Source of the DNA: Persicaria tinctoria
Lineage: Eukaryota > Streptophyta > Magnoliopsida > Caryophyllales > Polygonaceae
Assembly: GCA_037127255.1 (NCBI GenBank)
Contig: JBANSL010000012.1
Span: 40,787,115 to 40,851,114 of the forward strand
Reading direction: 5' to 3'
Length of the DNA: 64,000 nt
The notes under the pieces are model-generated. The model was not told the DNA's origin. It made no database searches and saw nothing but the letters and a program-made list of their open reading frames with translations. Positions 49,436 to 62,160 of this stretch are shown piece after piece. Position numbers and translations under genes: made by a program. Position 1 is the first letter of the stretch. Each line of letters starts with the position of its first letter.

Positions 49436-50297
49436 AATTTTGGCAGCAACAGGTGAGTTTTTAATTTTTACAGTTACTTTCTTAACCTTTTACTTTTTTT
49501 TTCTAATGTGGGAATTTTTACCCCCTTTTTAAACCCGACTCATCTCTCTCTCTCCTACTCTTCACCCGACCTCAACAAAACCTAAGCCTCCTCTCTACCA
49601 AATCGCTGCCACCTCACCTCCCTTCTCCTGCAACAACTACTCCGGCACCCCCACAGCCCGAGTTCGGCCCCTGAGCACAGCCACAACCCCTGAAAATAGC
49701 CCAGCACCCCTCTCGCACCCTTTTCGCATCGCCTCCCAAACCGCCCTATCTCCCTTTAATTTTTTTCGATTTCAATCCTCTTTAGCAACTCTTCTGGTAT
49801 GGATCTTGACTCAATCTCTTTATTTACGATTTTGGAATGAATTTTGATGATTCAGGGTTGAGATTTGATATAGTTTAGGGTTTGAAATTGCGTGGGAAAT
49901 TGAAATTGATGGAATTAGGCGGTTATTACCGTTATGATTAGGGCTGATTTTTTTGGATCGGCTAAGATTTGGGATTTTGGACTATTTAATTGGTTTGCTT
50001 AGTTCCTTCATATTGTTAATGGATTTAAGAAATTTGATATTTATGGGTTTTTGGTTGATTTTTCTTAAGATTTCTTGAATTATTCTTAATTGATAAATTA
50101 CTTATGATGTTTATGGACTGATTTTCTTTCTTTTATGTATCTTATGTTGAGTTTATGCATGTTTAGCAATATGAACTATCCTAGGGTTGATTTCTATTAT
50201 TTCAGGCTAGTTTTGAAACTAAGTATGGGGTTCTTTATATTATGATTTGATGTTATTTGTATAAAAATTACCTTTGTTGGTTGTTCTTTTGCAGACA
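49436..50297 (+). other. Primer-site region and leader of Athila-like element
   Basis: TTTTGGCAGCAACAGGTGAG follows the LTR end and starts with TGG, as a primer-binding site should; it may be a worn tRNA-Asp site. A C-rich then AT-rich leader follows, ending GCAGACAATGG at the gag start. Confidence 0.55.
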
Positions 50298-50812
50298 ATG
50301 GTTCGTTCGAAGAACCTTAGCATGGATAGAGTTGAGAACTTGAGATCGTCGATGGAGATGATCTTCCGTTTGCCGACAACCTCACTGCATAGAGGGCCAC
50401 GAGTGCCCGCTGGTACTCCCGAGCGCACATGGAGGAGCTTGGGATGTATCGTCAGATGGTAGAGGCCTTCAGCTGGATCGATGTCAAGCGTCTCGTGCGG
50501 CCCCTGCATCGCCACTATCCCAGCCTCACAGGGGAGTTTCTAGCTACCCTGGAGATACCCAACACGCAGCTTCCACGAGAGCTATCACCTTCCAGCTTCT
50601 GCGCAACCACCGACACAACCTCGCTCTTCAGCAGGGGAGTGAGGTACGTGTTTGGATTTCAACACACAACCAATGTCATCCACATCCCCGACCCCAACAC
50701 GATATGGAGATACATGATGGGGATGGAGGCACCTACTTCCCACGACACGACGTCTTCAGCATCAACATCGCGAGTTCCCTTTTTAGCACGATTCTTCGCA
50801 TCCAAGGGAGTA
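50298..50812 (+). pseudogene. Athila-like gag/ORF1 N-terminus, frameshifted and interrupted
   Basis: ATG at 50298 opens MVRSKNLSMDRVENLR. A shift near 50390 leads to ARWYSRAHMEELGMYRQMVE, DVKRLVRPLHRHYPSLTGEF and RYVFGFQHTT, resembling the N-terminal RWY...YP.LT.EFL pattern of Athila ORF1 proteins. Coding sequence is cut at 50813 by the Copia LTR and does not clearly resume beyond 54446. Confidence 0.65.
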
Positions 50813-51452
50813 TGTTGAAAACCGAGGCTCAAGATAATGAAAACAATTTGAGCGGAAACGAGTGATAACGAACGAGAAAATCAAACAAAACATGCAAGAA
50901 CGAACACCAGAGTTTTAGGAGGTTCGGCAAAAATTGCCTACGTCCTCGGGGCCTCAAGAATCGGCCGAATCCACTAAGTAATCGTTCAATAGAGGGTACA
51001 ATCAAGCAATGCAAAGATAAACCCTAGATCTAGCATGTATGAGCCTCAGAGATATAGAGAGAAGAAGATCCCCCCTGTGTGGGATGACCGGAGATCGAAG
51101 TACTATTCGATTCTCCTAAAACCCTAGATCTCCAAACGTGAGAGAAGTAGCAACCCAAGCCAGGAGCTTCGCTGCGCCACCACCAGGAGATCTCCGAGAT
51201 CAACCAACTCCTTCGCCTTCACAATCGTCGGGAGGAACCAGAGACAAACCCTAGAAACCCTTTGAGAGCTTTTGTGAAGAGACGGAGGAGAGAGAGAGAG
51301 AGAGAGTCAATCTGATCCACGAAGGAGTTGAAGAGAGCTTATATAACTAGGTCACCTGATCTCAAGTGAAGCCAAGGCAAAAACGCAGCGCTTCAACTTC
51401 AACCGGAATGGGCTACCAAAGCAAGCTCCAGCTTCTGGAGATTGGGATCGAT
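50813..51452 (-). repeat. Copia 3' LTR, truncated
   Basis: TGTTGAAAACCGAGG onwards matches 53795-54430 closely over about 640 bp. The end facing the interior is lost at about 51452. (GA)n at 51288-51306. Confidence 0.9.
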
Positions 51453-51769
51453 ATGTGTATATATATATATATATATATTATGTGTATGTGTAGGAACACT
51501 AGTAAAATATATACAAACAATTATAGATTTATATGTGTAATGTGTTCCGTCTATAAAAATCGCAAAATATACATGAAAATTTTAACTTTTTATAATCTTT
51601 TTTATTCGAGGGACAAGGCCCGTCCCGTCCCGATCCCGTCCCGCGAGGGACAAGGCCCGTGCGGGATGAAGAAATAAAGAGTAAGTCCCGTCCCGGTTCC
51701 ATCCCGTAAAAATTACGCGGGACGGGACGCGGGACGACCTTCGTCCCGTCCCGCGCCCACCCCTACTTA
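51453..51769. mobile_element. One end of a hAT-like element with GGGACGGGAC repeats
   Basis: 51600-51770 is made of CCCGTCCCG and GGGACGGGAC units and ends CGCCCACCCCTA, whose complement TAGGGGTGGGCG is a typical plant hAT end. The opposite end was not found. It adjoins a TA-rich stretch (51457-51480) that replaces the inner edge of the Copia LTR. Confidence 0.5.
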
Positions 51770-53514
51770 ATACCATTAGACTTGCAGTCTTTATTGAACA
51801 AAGAATTGCAGAACTCAAGACCATTATCAGTTTTTAAACATTTAACAGTCAAAGCCAGTTTCATTTTCAACTCCAATTTTCCAATTTTTAAAGGTTTCAA
51901 AAGCCTCATTTTTAGATTTAAGCAAATAGACCCAAACCTTCGTACTGTAGTGACCAATGAGAGACATGAAATATCACTTATGACCTATAGTGGGAACAGG
52001 AGAAGGACCCCACAAATCAGAATGTATATATTCAAGAGGTGCAAAAGCAACATAAGATGAATGCTTAAAACCTTTTCTAGCATGCTTCCCTAGGATACAG
52101 TTCTCACAGAGATCAATCATGCATGGCTTGGAATTGATGATGCCAGTTTTATGCAGGTGTTCTAAGCCTTTATTGCCTATGTGACCCAATCTATTATGCC
52201 ACAACATAGTGTCATGCAGAAACATAGTATGCACAGAAGCAGTAAAGGCAGAGGCATGATAATTCACAATAGGAGTAGCCAACACTTCATAAAGACCTTT
52301 CTTTCTAAAGCATTTAATGACATGCTTCCCATTTTTAGAAAATAATCCTAACACCATTAGAACTAGAAATATCATAACATAATTCTTCAAAAGCACTTTC
52401 AGATAGCAAGTTTCTCCTCAAATCAGGAACCCACTTAACATCCTTAATCATTCTAATCACATCATCAAACATTTTCAAAGCAACAGATCCAACACCTTTA
52501 ATTTTAAGAACAGAGTGATCACCTAGCATGACAGTACCAGCATCAAAGCATTTAAGATCAAAGAACCAAGACTTATGAAAGGCAGCATGCATGGTACACC
52601 CAGAATCCAAAATCCAAGTAGTAGAATCATTGTCACTTAATAATGCAAGAACTTCATGAGTAACATAAGGATGGGATTCACAAATAGCAGACACATTTGG
52701 CTTCTTACCAGCTTTAATATCCCTTTTCTTTTTTAAAATAATGCTTCTCTAAGTGACCAGTCTTATTGCAGTAAGTACACAAGAGATGAGATTTATTAGG
52801 TTTTTCACCACTGGACTTATCAGAAGACACAGAATCAGATTTATTATCTTTATCTTCCTGTTGCTTATTTTCCTTATTGCCTTTGTACTTAGACTTCACC
52901 ATCAGAACCTCATCTTTATTTTCAGGTTTAGAATCAGCCTTATGACTATTCACAGTTTTAAACACCTTTAAATTTTCTTTTTTCTCTATGATAGACTCAA
53001 TAAGCTCCTTTTTAGTCAACTTAGTAGTACCATACTGAACAACATCAACAAAGGTAGTAAAATGAGCAGGCAAAGAATTAAGCAACAAAACACACAATTG
53101 AGTCTCATCAACCTTGTCACCACATCTCTCCAGATCTTGTGTGATAGACAAATATCTATCAAGGTTATCTGCAAGAGTGCAAGTAGTAGACATCTTATAA
53201 TTAAAGAGTTTGTTAAAGAGATTTACCCTACTTGGTAAAGATTTTACCAAGTATAATGTTTCCAACATCTCCCAGAGCTTAACAACTGTTTTGCAAGTCA
53301 GAACTTGCCTAGCCACTTCATCAGAGAGTCTCAACATAATCTCAATGTGTTCCAATCTATCAAGATGTTTAATATCCTTATTCTTGTCATCATCATAGTC
53401 TCCAGTGACAGCTTCATAGCAATTTTCTTTGATTAATATGGCCTTCATTTTTACCTACCACATTGCAAAGTCAGTAGTGTCATTGAAGGGTTTAAGACGG
53501 TAAGATTCACCCAT
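51770..53514 (-). pseudogene. Copia gag-pol, truncated within integrase
   Basis: ATG at 53514 (MGESYRLKPFNDTTDFAMW) is followed by a TAG stop (53457-53455) and then a UBN2-type gag in the same frame to a zinc knuckle CTYCNKTGHLEKHY, where the final cysteine is tyrosine. A shift in an A-rich run near 52725 leads to protease (WILDSGCTMHAAF), another shift near 52350 to the GAG-pre-integrase domain (HNRLGHIGNKGLEHL, CENCILGKH), then the integrase start (LEYIHSDLWGP) and KTDNGLEFCN near 51815. The frame ends there. Reverse transcriptase and RNase H are absent. Confidence 0.9.
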
Positions 53515-53775
53515 GTTTGAAGTTAAGAACTTAAGAAACTCAAGAAAACTTAACAAAACAGACAGTAAATCAAGCAAATGATTCAAGAAAACCTTGAATC
53601 TTAAGAAGAGCACAGAAACGAATACACAGAAGCCTAAATCTAACAAACAAGGCGTGGTATGTCACGCAAGGGGGTTTCAGCACCAGCGATGTCGCCTTTT
53701 AGGTCTGTCTGAGGCCTTACGTCCGGTCTCTATCCCTAGAACTCAAGAATGAGCCAGGAAATTGAGAGCGGGACA

Positions 53776-53792
53776 CTCATGCTCTGATACCA
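53776..53792 (-). promoter_or_regulatory. Copia primer-binding site, initiator tRNA-Met
   Basis: Minus strand TGGTATCAGAGCATGAG, two bases from the 5' LTR. TGGTATCAGAGC is the standard plant Copia site complementary to the 3' end of initiator tRNA-Met. Confidence 0.92.
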
Positions 53793-53794
53793 CT

Positions 53795-54446
53795 TGTTGA
53801 AAACCGAGGTTCAAGATAACGAAAATGATTTGAGCGGAAGCAAGTGATAAAGAACGATAAACTCAAACAAAACATGCAAGAACAAACACCAGAGTTTTAC
53901 GAGGTTCGGCAAAAATTGCCTACGTCCTCGGGGCCTCAAGAATCGGATGAATCCACTAAGTAATCGTTCAATAGAGGGTACAATCAAGAAATGCAAAGAT
54001 AAACCCTAGATCTAGCATGTATGAGCCTTAGAGATATAGAGTGAAGAAGATCCCCCCGTGTGGGATGACTGGAGATCGAAGAACTCTTCGATTCTCCTTA
54101 AACCCTAGATCTCCAGACGTGAGAGAAGCAGAAACCCAAGCTAGGAGCTTCGTTGCGCCACCACCAAGAGATCTCCGAGATCAACCAACTCTTTCGCCTT
54201 CACAATCGCCGGGAGGAACCAGAGACAACCCCTAGAAACCCTTTGAGAGCTTTTGTGAAGAGATGGAGGAGAGAGAGAGTCAATCTGATCCACGAATGAG
54301 CTGAAGAGAGCTTATATAGCTAGGTCATGGGATCTCAAGTGAAGCCAAGGCAAAAATGCACCGTTTCAACTTCAATCGGAATGGGCTACCAAAGCAAGCT
54401 CTAGCTTCTAGAGATTGGGCTCGGTATGGGCCAAATCCCACACACA
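53795..54446 (-). repeat. Copia 5' LTR
   Basis: 652 bp, TG...CA on the minus strand (TGTGTGTGGGATTTGG to GGTTTTCAACA). Matches 50813-51452. Flanks (GAGTA at 50808, GGTAT at 54447) do not form a target duplication, so the locus has been rearranged or recombined. Confidence 0.9.
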
Positions 54447-55900
54447 GGTATCTATTCTAACTCATACATATATCATACATATTATACATATATATATATA
54501 CCATAGGCTATACACTATACCCCACTATTGTCCATTAGACTCGTTAGAGGATCAAGTCGATAACTCGACTCAATACGACTCAGTCGAGTCTAACTACAAC
54601 CGTGCATCCATGTATACCTTAGTATATAATATATACATTATATGTACACTCATCATACACACATACATGACACAAGCATATAACAATATTACATGCAACA
54701 TATATGAAAGCAAGACATAGGGAAATAAACACATAACATTACAACAGAGTGTACTATATGGGCACGTTCTGAGCTGCGCCGCCCCAACCATCAGGAGAAA
54801 GAGTGCCTCTAGTGCATTCTTTTTTAGTCAGAGTGATACGTTTGGAATCTCCGATCCTTCGCCTGTGGGCTCCAGATCAAAAACCACGCCGTATATTTGC
54901 CCGATCTTGCAATGCTCTTTGATATCTCTTGATTGGAATAAATTAAAACAAGTGATTATCAAACTGATATAGCGATAGAAGAGCACTTAGAAGAAATTCT
55001 AGCAAAAACAGTAGCGACAGAACGAAGAGAAGAGAACGAGAGATCCGTGGAGTGCGCGCACGAGAGCTGGGATGCGCGGAACCGGGAGCGCGCCCTCGAG
55101 GGTGAGGAGCGAAGACGAGTGCGCGGAGTATCCGGGTGACGCCGAGTGCCTAGCACGCGGGTGCCGAGGCCGAGCGCAAGAGCTTAGGAGCGCCTGGGCG
55201 CTTGGCGCCGCATGATGTCGAAGGGTGCCCGAGGTTTGCAGCGACGGTTCTTTTCCTTCCTTCTTGCAACGATTATGGATGAAGTGTTGTCTTTGGGTTT
55301 GTTTGTGGTGATTGTCGAGCGAGTTGGTAATGGGTTTGGTGACTGCAGAATGTGACCAAGAACATGAGAAAGTATGAAGCTTTTGGATTGGGGATCGATG
55401 AACCTTTTTAATCCTAAAAAGGGTTCCTCAATATAATTCCAATCTCATTTAATTGAATGTAAAACAAGAGTTCAAATAGAAGCATACCAATTCTATCTTG
55501 TGAAAAAGATAGAGTTTTGGTAACTAAAGTTAAATTAAATAATCTAAAGATATGTAAATCTTTCCTAAGATAAGTAAACCTAATAAGGATAGAAAACTAA
55601 CAACTTGGTGGACAAGAATTATATCTAGAAGAGATATAATTATTTCCACATTTCTTTTCTAATTGCATAAAATAAATATATCTAATTTAAATAAATTAAA
55701 ACCGGCCCACAAGCAAGGAGAGGACTCGGTATGGCTTCGGTATGGTTTCAAGGCCCACTCGGTATGGCCCTTCTTGCACTCGACATGAGTGTGTGTCGAG
55801 TGTCTCATGTGTGTATCGAGTGGTCTTGTCACAGTGGGTGTTGACGAGTCTTCATGAGCTCCATTTATGGATGACGGCATGGTAAAATATCTATTCCACT
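54447..55900. other. Repeat-derived intergenic DNA, possible old LTR
   Basis: TA-rich at 54460-54720, then GC-rich at 55020-55250 with no recognisable protein, then AT-rich. ACTCGGTATGG repeats at 55707-55765 and TGTCGAGTG repeats at 55790-55825. The composition swings resemble an LTR with promoter and GC-rich leader on the minus strand, but no partner LTR is in the window. Confidence 0.4.
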
Positions 55901-57937
55901 ACCCTTAGAATTTTATTGACATAGAAAAGCAAAATTTATTTATTCCATTTTATTCTCTTGTAAAAGTAAAATATAATAAAGGATTAATCATTATTATCTT
56001 ATTAGGTTTTATGTATTCCAAACCAAATAAATGAATAGCACCCTTTTTTTTTTTAGAATCCAAACCCCAAAGGGGAATGGTGGGTAAATTCATAGAAAAA
56101 ATATATAAAGCCATAAATGGCTAGTACAATCAAGGAAATAGCTAATAAAAGATCAAAGTATCCCTCATGGTGCATAGACCCTTCGGCAATACTTGGAAAC
56201 TACCATGTACTCCGGAAGACACACATGCAAACCGGCAATACAAGCTAATATAAGAATAACAACTTCTTTTATTACATAAGAAGTGGTTTTGTACTTTTTT
56301 TTTTAAAGCATAAAGGGTGGTTTTACGCAAAGTATGGTTTAATGAAGTATTTTTTGTAATTTATAGGTTAACTATTTTTGTTCACATAATAAGACGATGG
56401 ATTTGTGGAAAGTTTTGTAAATAATGAGTGATTACGTAGATGCAATGTTTGACAAATAATGAGATTTGTTTTTCATAAACTATGAAAAATATATAACAGA
56501 TCATTTATGTAATGTTAAAAATCATGGTCGATTTTCTTTAAAAAAAATTGGAAACATTGGGTGATTTTTGCTAAAATTTTGGCAATAATGTGTGATTTTG
56601 TTCATTTTTTTAAAATAAATGTGGGTTTGTCACTTTTGTGTTGAATTTAATTAAATAATAGGTAGTTTTGTTCAATGCTAAAAATAAAGGGGCTTTATTA
56701 TGAAAAAAAAAAGAAAAAATAAAGGGTGGTTTTATTCATTAAAAAGAAGAAAATACGAGTTTTTGGCATTGACCGAACTTTTGACAAAACTCAGGGGTAC
56801 CATATGCACAAAAAAAGAGTGTGGGACACCAACCAGAATTGTCAAAAACTCAGGGTACCAAACGGAATTTTCCTTAAAAAAATTAATGAAAAATGTTAAT
56901 ATTTTATATAGTTTTTAATTCTTGAAAAACGTGCTAAAAAGTAAAAGGACACGTATTTTTGGAGGGGATGAGTATAAGCTAGTTGAAACATGAAATGCAA
57001 ACAAAAAAGGAAAGTAGAAAAAAAAAAGATTAGAAAGAGGATTCTTATGGTTTGCCTCGTTATTGACCATTTTGATCCATCTTTCTATATTGGTTTAATC
57101 CGCCTCTTGGAGTGTTGTCGTTATCAAACCCCCTCAAGATAGAAAAAAAAAATACACATGAAAGCCTAAGTTTAGAGCATAACAGAAAAATGAAATTGGA
57201 AAATGTATTTTTTTTCTTACTAATTTGAATTGGAAGGTTGAGCAAACACCCAATTGGCGTTGAACCGATATCCTCTTGGCTTGTGCTCACAACTTAGGCT
57301 TTGTGCTTGCGGACCAAGTATCATTTATCTTGAAATGGTAACATTGTGGCCTGCGTTGAAAGAGTCAACTTTGTGTTTGCAACTTAAGTAATTTAATTTG
57401 CTTATAATATAAGCTAGTTGAAACATGCAATGCAAAACAAAAAAGAAAAGTACAAAAAAAAAGGAAGGAAAAAAAGATTAGAAAGATGATTCTTATGGTT
57501 TGATTCGTTATTGACCCTTATGATCCGTCCTTCTATATTGGTTTAATTCGTTATCGAAGGGTTATTGTTCTTTGGTGCGGTTGTGGTTAGTTCTAGATGA
57601 AGTGTTATATAGGGGAGGGAAACGTCGTAGAACCACAATTTCTAAGGAGACGTCTATTTCTATTGTTGTGTTTTTGCTTCTCTCCCCGTCGTCGAGACGT
57701 CTCGTCAGTCTCTTATCTCTCTCATGATCTCGACATTCGCAGTCCTTCCTTGTTTTGCTCAGCTTTCACTCTGCCGATCTTATTTTATTGGGATCACTTG
57801 TATTTGAGTCATTTTTTTTTATTGTCTTGTTTTCGCGTGATTGTGGTTTTATTATAGGGGAGGGTATTAGTCATTTTTTTATTTCGAATTATTACCTTTA
57901 TTAAAAAATAAATGAAAAAGAAGAAAGAAATACGGAG
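55901..57937. other. AT-rich intergenic DNA upstream of choline kinase
   Basis: No gene recognised. A segment of about 140 bp is present twice, at 56968-57105 and 57408-57550 (TATAAGCTAGTTGAAACATG...TTCTATATTGGTTTAAT). Short open frames such as 57597-57857 show no family resemblance. Confidence 0.6.
56968..57550 (+). repeat. Spaced direct repeat of about 140 bp
   Basis: 56968-57105 and 57408-57550 share TATAAGCTAGTTGAAACATG, AAAGATTAGAAAGA, GATTCTTATGGTTTG and TTCTATATTGGTTTAAT in order, with about 300 bp between copies. Confidence 0.8.
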
Positions 57938-57950
57938 TATATATATACAC
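57938..57950 (+). promoter_or_regulatory. Probable TATA box of the choline kinase gene
   Basis: GTATATATATACAC lies about 30 bp before a pyrimidine/purine-mixed leader (from about 57970) that ends in a good donor, TGTGG/GTACGTG (58095/58096). Inference from position and motif. Confidence 0.55.
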
Positions 57951-57969
57951 AGTAAACAATTCAGCCTTC

Positions 57970-59399
57970 ACAGAGACTGTGATCGATTTTGCCACTTCCA
58001 AAACGGCGGAGATACACTACAATCAGATATCTGCCTGATTTTTCTTCTGCGAGGGCGATTTGATTCTCATCATCTTTCTATTTGTTTCATTGTGGGTACG
58101 TGCAAAAACCCTATTTGGGGTTTTCTTGATGACATTGATGATAATTTCTTGTTTAGAATGATATTCATTTCTTAAATCTTGGAGTCGTGGATCTATTTAG
58201 CTGAACTCGATCGTGGGCGATTTGTTCGGGTCAGTATTTATTGTCAGGCATTGAATTGAAACTGTCTATTTGGCAATTGGCATTGAAGAGAGTAAAATGG
58301 TGATTTCTTTTGGATTTGGTTTTGTTTTGTGTTGTTAAAATTCCGAAAGTTGGAGAAATTCCATCTGGGTCTGGGTTCGTTTTTATCTTTTAGGTTCTAG
58401 TTGGTGTCAGTGTATTACATTTCCCCTCTCTGGATCTGGGTATTCAATTTTGGTCGGTTTGGTAGGCAAAGTAGGCTAAAATTTAATATACGAAAATGAC
58501 AGAAGAACAACCAAGATCAGGTTGGGTTGCTACTGGATTATTGATGTTAGCTAAGCAAAACATGGAACAATTTTTTATTAGGCCACAGCTTCAAATCTTT
58601 TTTATTTGAACGGTAAAGCCAATTTTCCTCTTTGTTGTGATCTAATTTTTACAATTTCAAAGAATATCAGGAGTTAAAGCGTTGATGCTTTCATATACAG
58701 AATTCAATGGACGTTAGCTACTTCATTTTCCCCTCTTCTCAACTCGGTACCCTTCTGGCTTTCTCCACTTTATTCTTCTTCCGAGCTTTTGATTATTCCT
58801 TCTCCTTTTCCTGTTCTTAAAAAATTCCCCACTTTCTTTTTCTGGTCAAATCTTCTATTGCTGTACCTTTAATGGAGATTAATTCTCTCTGCTCAATAAA
58901 GAATAATCTTAATTTTCTGATAGTGTGAACTCCACAATCAAGTATCAAATCCTTTGATTGATGTATTCATTATTGTCTGGATTATGATTGAAATGTTTTG
59001 AAAGAAAAGTGCTACTGTGTTCTTCTAATCATTTCTGCACAATCTTTCATCATGAATTGCTGATTGTTTGTCTGTCAAAATAAAAATAAAGATTAAAATT
59101 TGTGAAGTTTTTTAGCGGCCTTTCTTCATGATGAATACTTCATCATCTTAACTTCGTTGTAACCCAAAAGTTTACCGTTTTTATTGAAAAGCATATTTAA
59201 TTTGGTCTTACTTGTCACTATCATTGGGCCAAAAAAGTCTTCCCTTGAACTTATTAGTAGTTGGTGCCATTTGAATTGGTCAACTTGAGAATATCTACCA
59301 TCTATATATCTTGATATCCTGAACCTGTGATTTTCTGTGTCAAAAAAGGGCTTTTAATTCAATTCCTAAATCAGCTCTATCATTCCCGAAATTCCGGCC
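57970..59399 (+). other. 5' UTR of choline kinase with a 1.3 kb intron
   Basis: Leader exon about 57970-58095, intron 58096-59374 (acceptor CTAAATCAG), second leader exon 59375-59399 ending GGCC just before the ATG. Splice sites are inferred from consensus; a transcript would settle them. Confidence 0.5.
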
Positions 59400-61640
59400 A
59401 TGGCTATATTGACAAACGGCTTCGTGGAAGGCTCTCTCCCGGAAGAGCTGATGCAACTGCTAGTAAAGTTGGCTCAGAATTGGGAAGATGTGGCTGACCC
59501 AAATGACTTACAAGTTAAGCACATTAGTGGTGCTATGACGAATGAGGTTTTCCAGATTCTTTGGCCATCTGAGAAGGCTGATGATTGCCACAGGAAGGTT
59601 CTTCTTAGGATTTATGGAGAAGGAGTGGATGTGTTCTTCAACCGTGACGAAGAAATCCGCACTTTTGAGTGCTTGTCTAAGCACGGACAGGGCCCCCGGC
59701 TTCTTGGAAGGTTCTCCGATGGGCGTGTTGAGGAATTCATCCATGCTAGGGTAACTCAAATTGGATACTTTAATTACAAATTGAATGTTTTTGATTCATG
59801 ACAGTTTGATGGACCTTTTGTTTTCTTCTTCTTTTTTCCATATTTGAATTTCTAAGATGTCATGGTTTAAGCGTATTCAGTCATGGTTAGCTTTTAGTTT
59901 TTGGTAATAACATATGCAATCTATGCTTCAGACATTAACAGCGCCTGATCTCCGAGATCCAGAAATTTCGGCTAGCATTGCTGCTAAGATGTGGGAATTT
60001 CACAAACTTGATATGCCTGGCTCAAGGGAAGCCGTCCTTTGGACTAGAATGAGGTATTACCTATAGAAATTAAGCCAAGTACTTTTATGAATGCTAAAAA
60101 ATCAGATTTTGAGGACTTTTGAAATAGTTTTCATGTATTGCTGTTTTGTCTGGGAATAGGAACTGGGTCAAGAAGGCAAAAAGCTTATGCTCCTTGAAGG
60201 ATGAGAAGGAATTTGGTCTGATCTGTTTGGATGATGAGATCCTGATGCTGAAAAAGGAGCTGTCAAAAGATGGCACAGACATTCGCTTTTGCCACAATGA
60301 CTTGCAGTATGGTAATATCATGATAGATGAAGAGAAAGGATCGATCACTTTAATTGTAAGCCATCTAATCCATTCATATGTTTCATGCGGAGTTCATCCA
60401 TCTATGCATCACATGATTCTTATTTGTTGGCATATTTGGACTTCATAGGTTAGATGTTGTTGAGAACATGTTTATACTCCAAGATTATGTTGGGTCTGTT
60501 TTAGTTTTAGGTCGAAACACAAAATATACTTTTAGCTCATTCTAAAATTAGAGTACTTTCATCTGCTAACAATCAGGAACAAGGATAGCACCTAATTAAA
60601 AGAACCCTTTCACTGCGTGAAAGGAAAAAGAGGATAGAGGAAATCAGGAAGGGAAGGAGGTATTCTATACTTCTCATAGGAGTTAAAACAAAATAAGGGT
60701 GTTAGGTGGTGATTCAATAACAAAGCTGATATTATATGGATGGTTTTTACCATTATCCATGTAAAAGGTTATTTTCGGCAATTTTCCACAAATGTTGCTT
60801 CACAAGTTCCCATTTATAAAGAATTCTTCAATTTCTGCAGGATTATGAGTACTCAAGCTACAATCCTGTTGCCTATGATCTTGCAAACCATTTCTGTGAG
60901 ATGGCTGCAGATTATCATTCTGAAACTCCTCACATCTTAGACTACAGCAAATTCCCAGGTAAATTAAGCGTCAGGTGCCTTTGAGTTTTTTTTTCTTCTT
61001 CTAGTCCCAAATAAATGAACTTAGGATGTGTAAATCTGACTAGAGTCTTCCTCATTGTTGACAGATTTGGAGGAGCGCAGAAGATTTGCCCGTGCCTATT
61101 TGAGCTCTTCAGGTATGTTCGGTACTTTTAAAGTCCTGTATAGTTTAAGAAGTTACCTAGGGAAAAGGAGCCATGGATCCCTTAGTATTACTGTGAGTAT
61201 GAGCAGTCAGCATGATCTACTCAAATTCTTGGTGTACTGATTGATAGTGTTTTACCCTGAATTGTATTGTATAGCATTATCTTACCCCCTTTTCATGAAT
61301 TTGCATGAACAGGTGAAGAAGCCAGTGAGTCAGAAGTAGATGAACTAGTTGAAAGTGCAGAGAAGTACACCCTTGCAAATCATATATTCTGGGGCTTGTG
61401 GGGCCTTATCTCAGTATGAAAACTTCTATTGTATACATTTGGATGATTCAATGAATTGGAAGTTTATATACAAAGGCAAGCTTATGGGATTGTTATCTTT
61501 TGCAGGCATATGTGAACAAAATAGAATTTGATTACAAGGAGTATGCAAGGCAGAGGTTCCAGCAGTACTGGGTATTGAAACCTATTATTCTCGGAGCATC
61601 TGAGGCTCTCCTTGTTACTGAGGACGGAAACCAGTTTTGA
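59400..61640 (+). CDS. Choline kinase (choline/ethanolamine kinase family), 7 exons
   Basis: Exons 59400-59750, 59932-60053, 60160-60355, 60841-60958, 61065-61112, 61313-61413 and 61506-61640 join in one frame of 356 codons with GT-AG borders, the usual size for plant choline kinases. The enzyme phosphorylates choline with ATP, the first step of the CDP-choline route to phosphatidylcholine, in the cytosol. Visible features: nucleotide-binding N-lobe with [13 protein letters not shown] and KVLLRIYG; Brenner motif [10 protein letters not shown] (residues 203-212; catalytic Asp 205, Asn 210); choline kinase motif [18 protein letters not shown] from residue 224 (metal-binding Asp 224). The C-terminus ends [10 protein letters not shown]. 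No lesions were seen. The start is the first ATG of the frame, preceded by a spliced leader. Ethanolamine may also be used, as in some family members. It shares no operon-like relation with neighbours, which are transposons. Confidence 0.95.
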
Positions 61641-62160
61641 TGTTGAATATGTCGAATACTCAGGACTGGGGAATTCTCGCTTGCTCGACCATACAAGTAG
61701 TAGATACGTACAGAATGTCAGTCTTATTTGGAAAAGTGGGCAAAAGGGTGACTTTATAGTTTATATGGTCCTCCTGATAGTGAGAGTGTAATATGCAACA
61801 GAAAATGGTTTCTGAAGTTAGCAAAATCTAATTGACCAAAAACGGGTCTCAAACCGTGAGGGTTGCTTTTTTCTTTCCCACACATGTTCTGTTTTTACTT
61901 ATTGTTTTTTATTTTATTTTTTTTAATATGGAAAGTAAAATATCAAAACAACAACAACAAACAAGTCAGGGACTCAGGTGGGCGGTGTGCAGACAAAATA
62001 ATGAACCATGAGACTGCCAAAATTCGGAATCATTAAATCAAACCGTGTTGAAGCTTTGGATGGATGGTGGAAAGACGACAAAGCGAACAAAGGAAAAAAT
62101 AAAGAGTGCACATGTAGGTAATTACGATGGTGGACAATCGTGAACACCTCATATTGGAAC
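61641..62160 (+). other. 3' UTR and flank of choline kinase
   Basis: Non-coding. Ends in ATTGGAAC (62153-62160), the probable left target-duplication copy of the hAT element that follows. Confidence 0.6.

Noticed and set aside
54959..55320. GC-rich open frames as a host gene
   Set aside because: No ATG-led frame with domain content and no splice structure; surrounding sequence is repeat-derived.
57597..58175. Short plus-strand frames upstream of choline kinase as separate genes
   Set aside because: The first has no family resemblance; the second overlaps the probable TATA box, leader exon and first intron of choline kinase.
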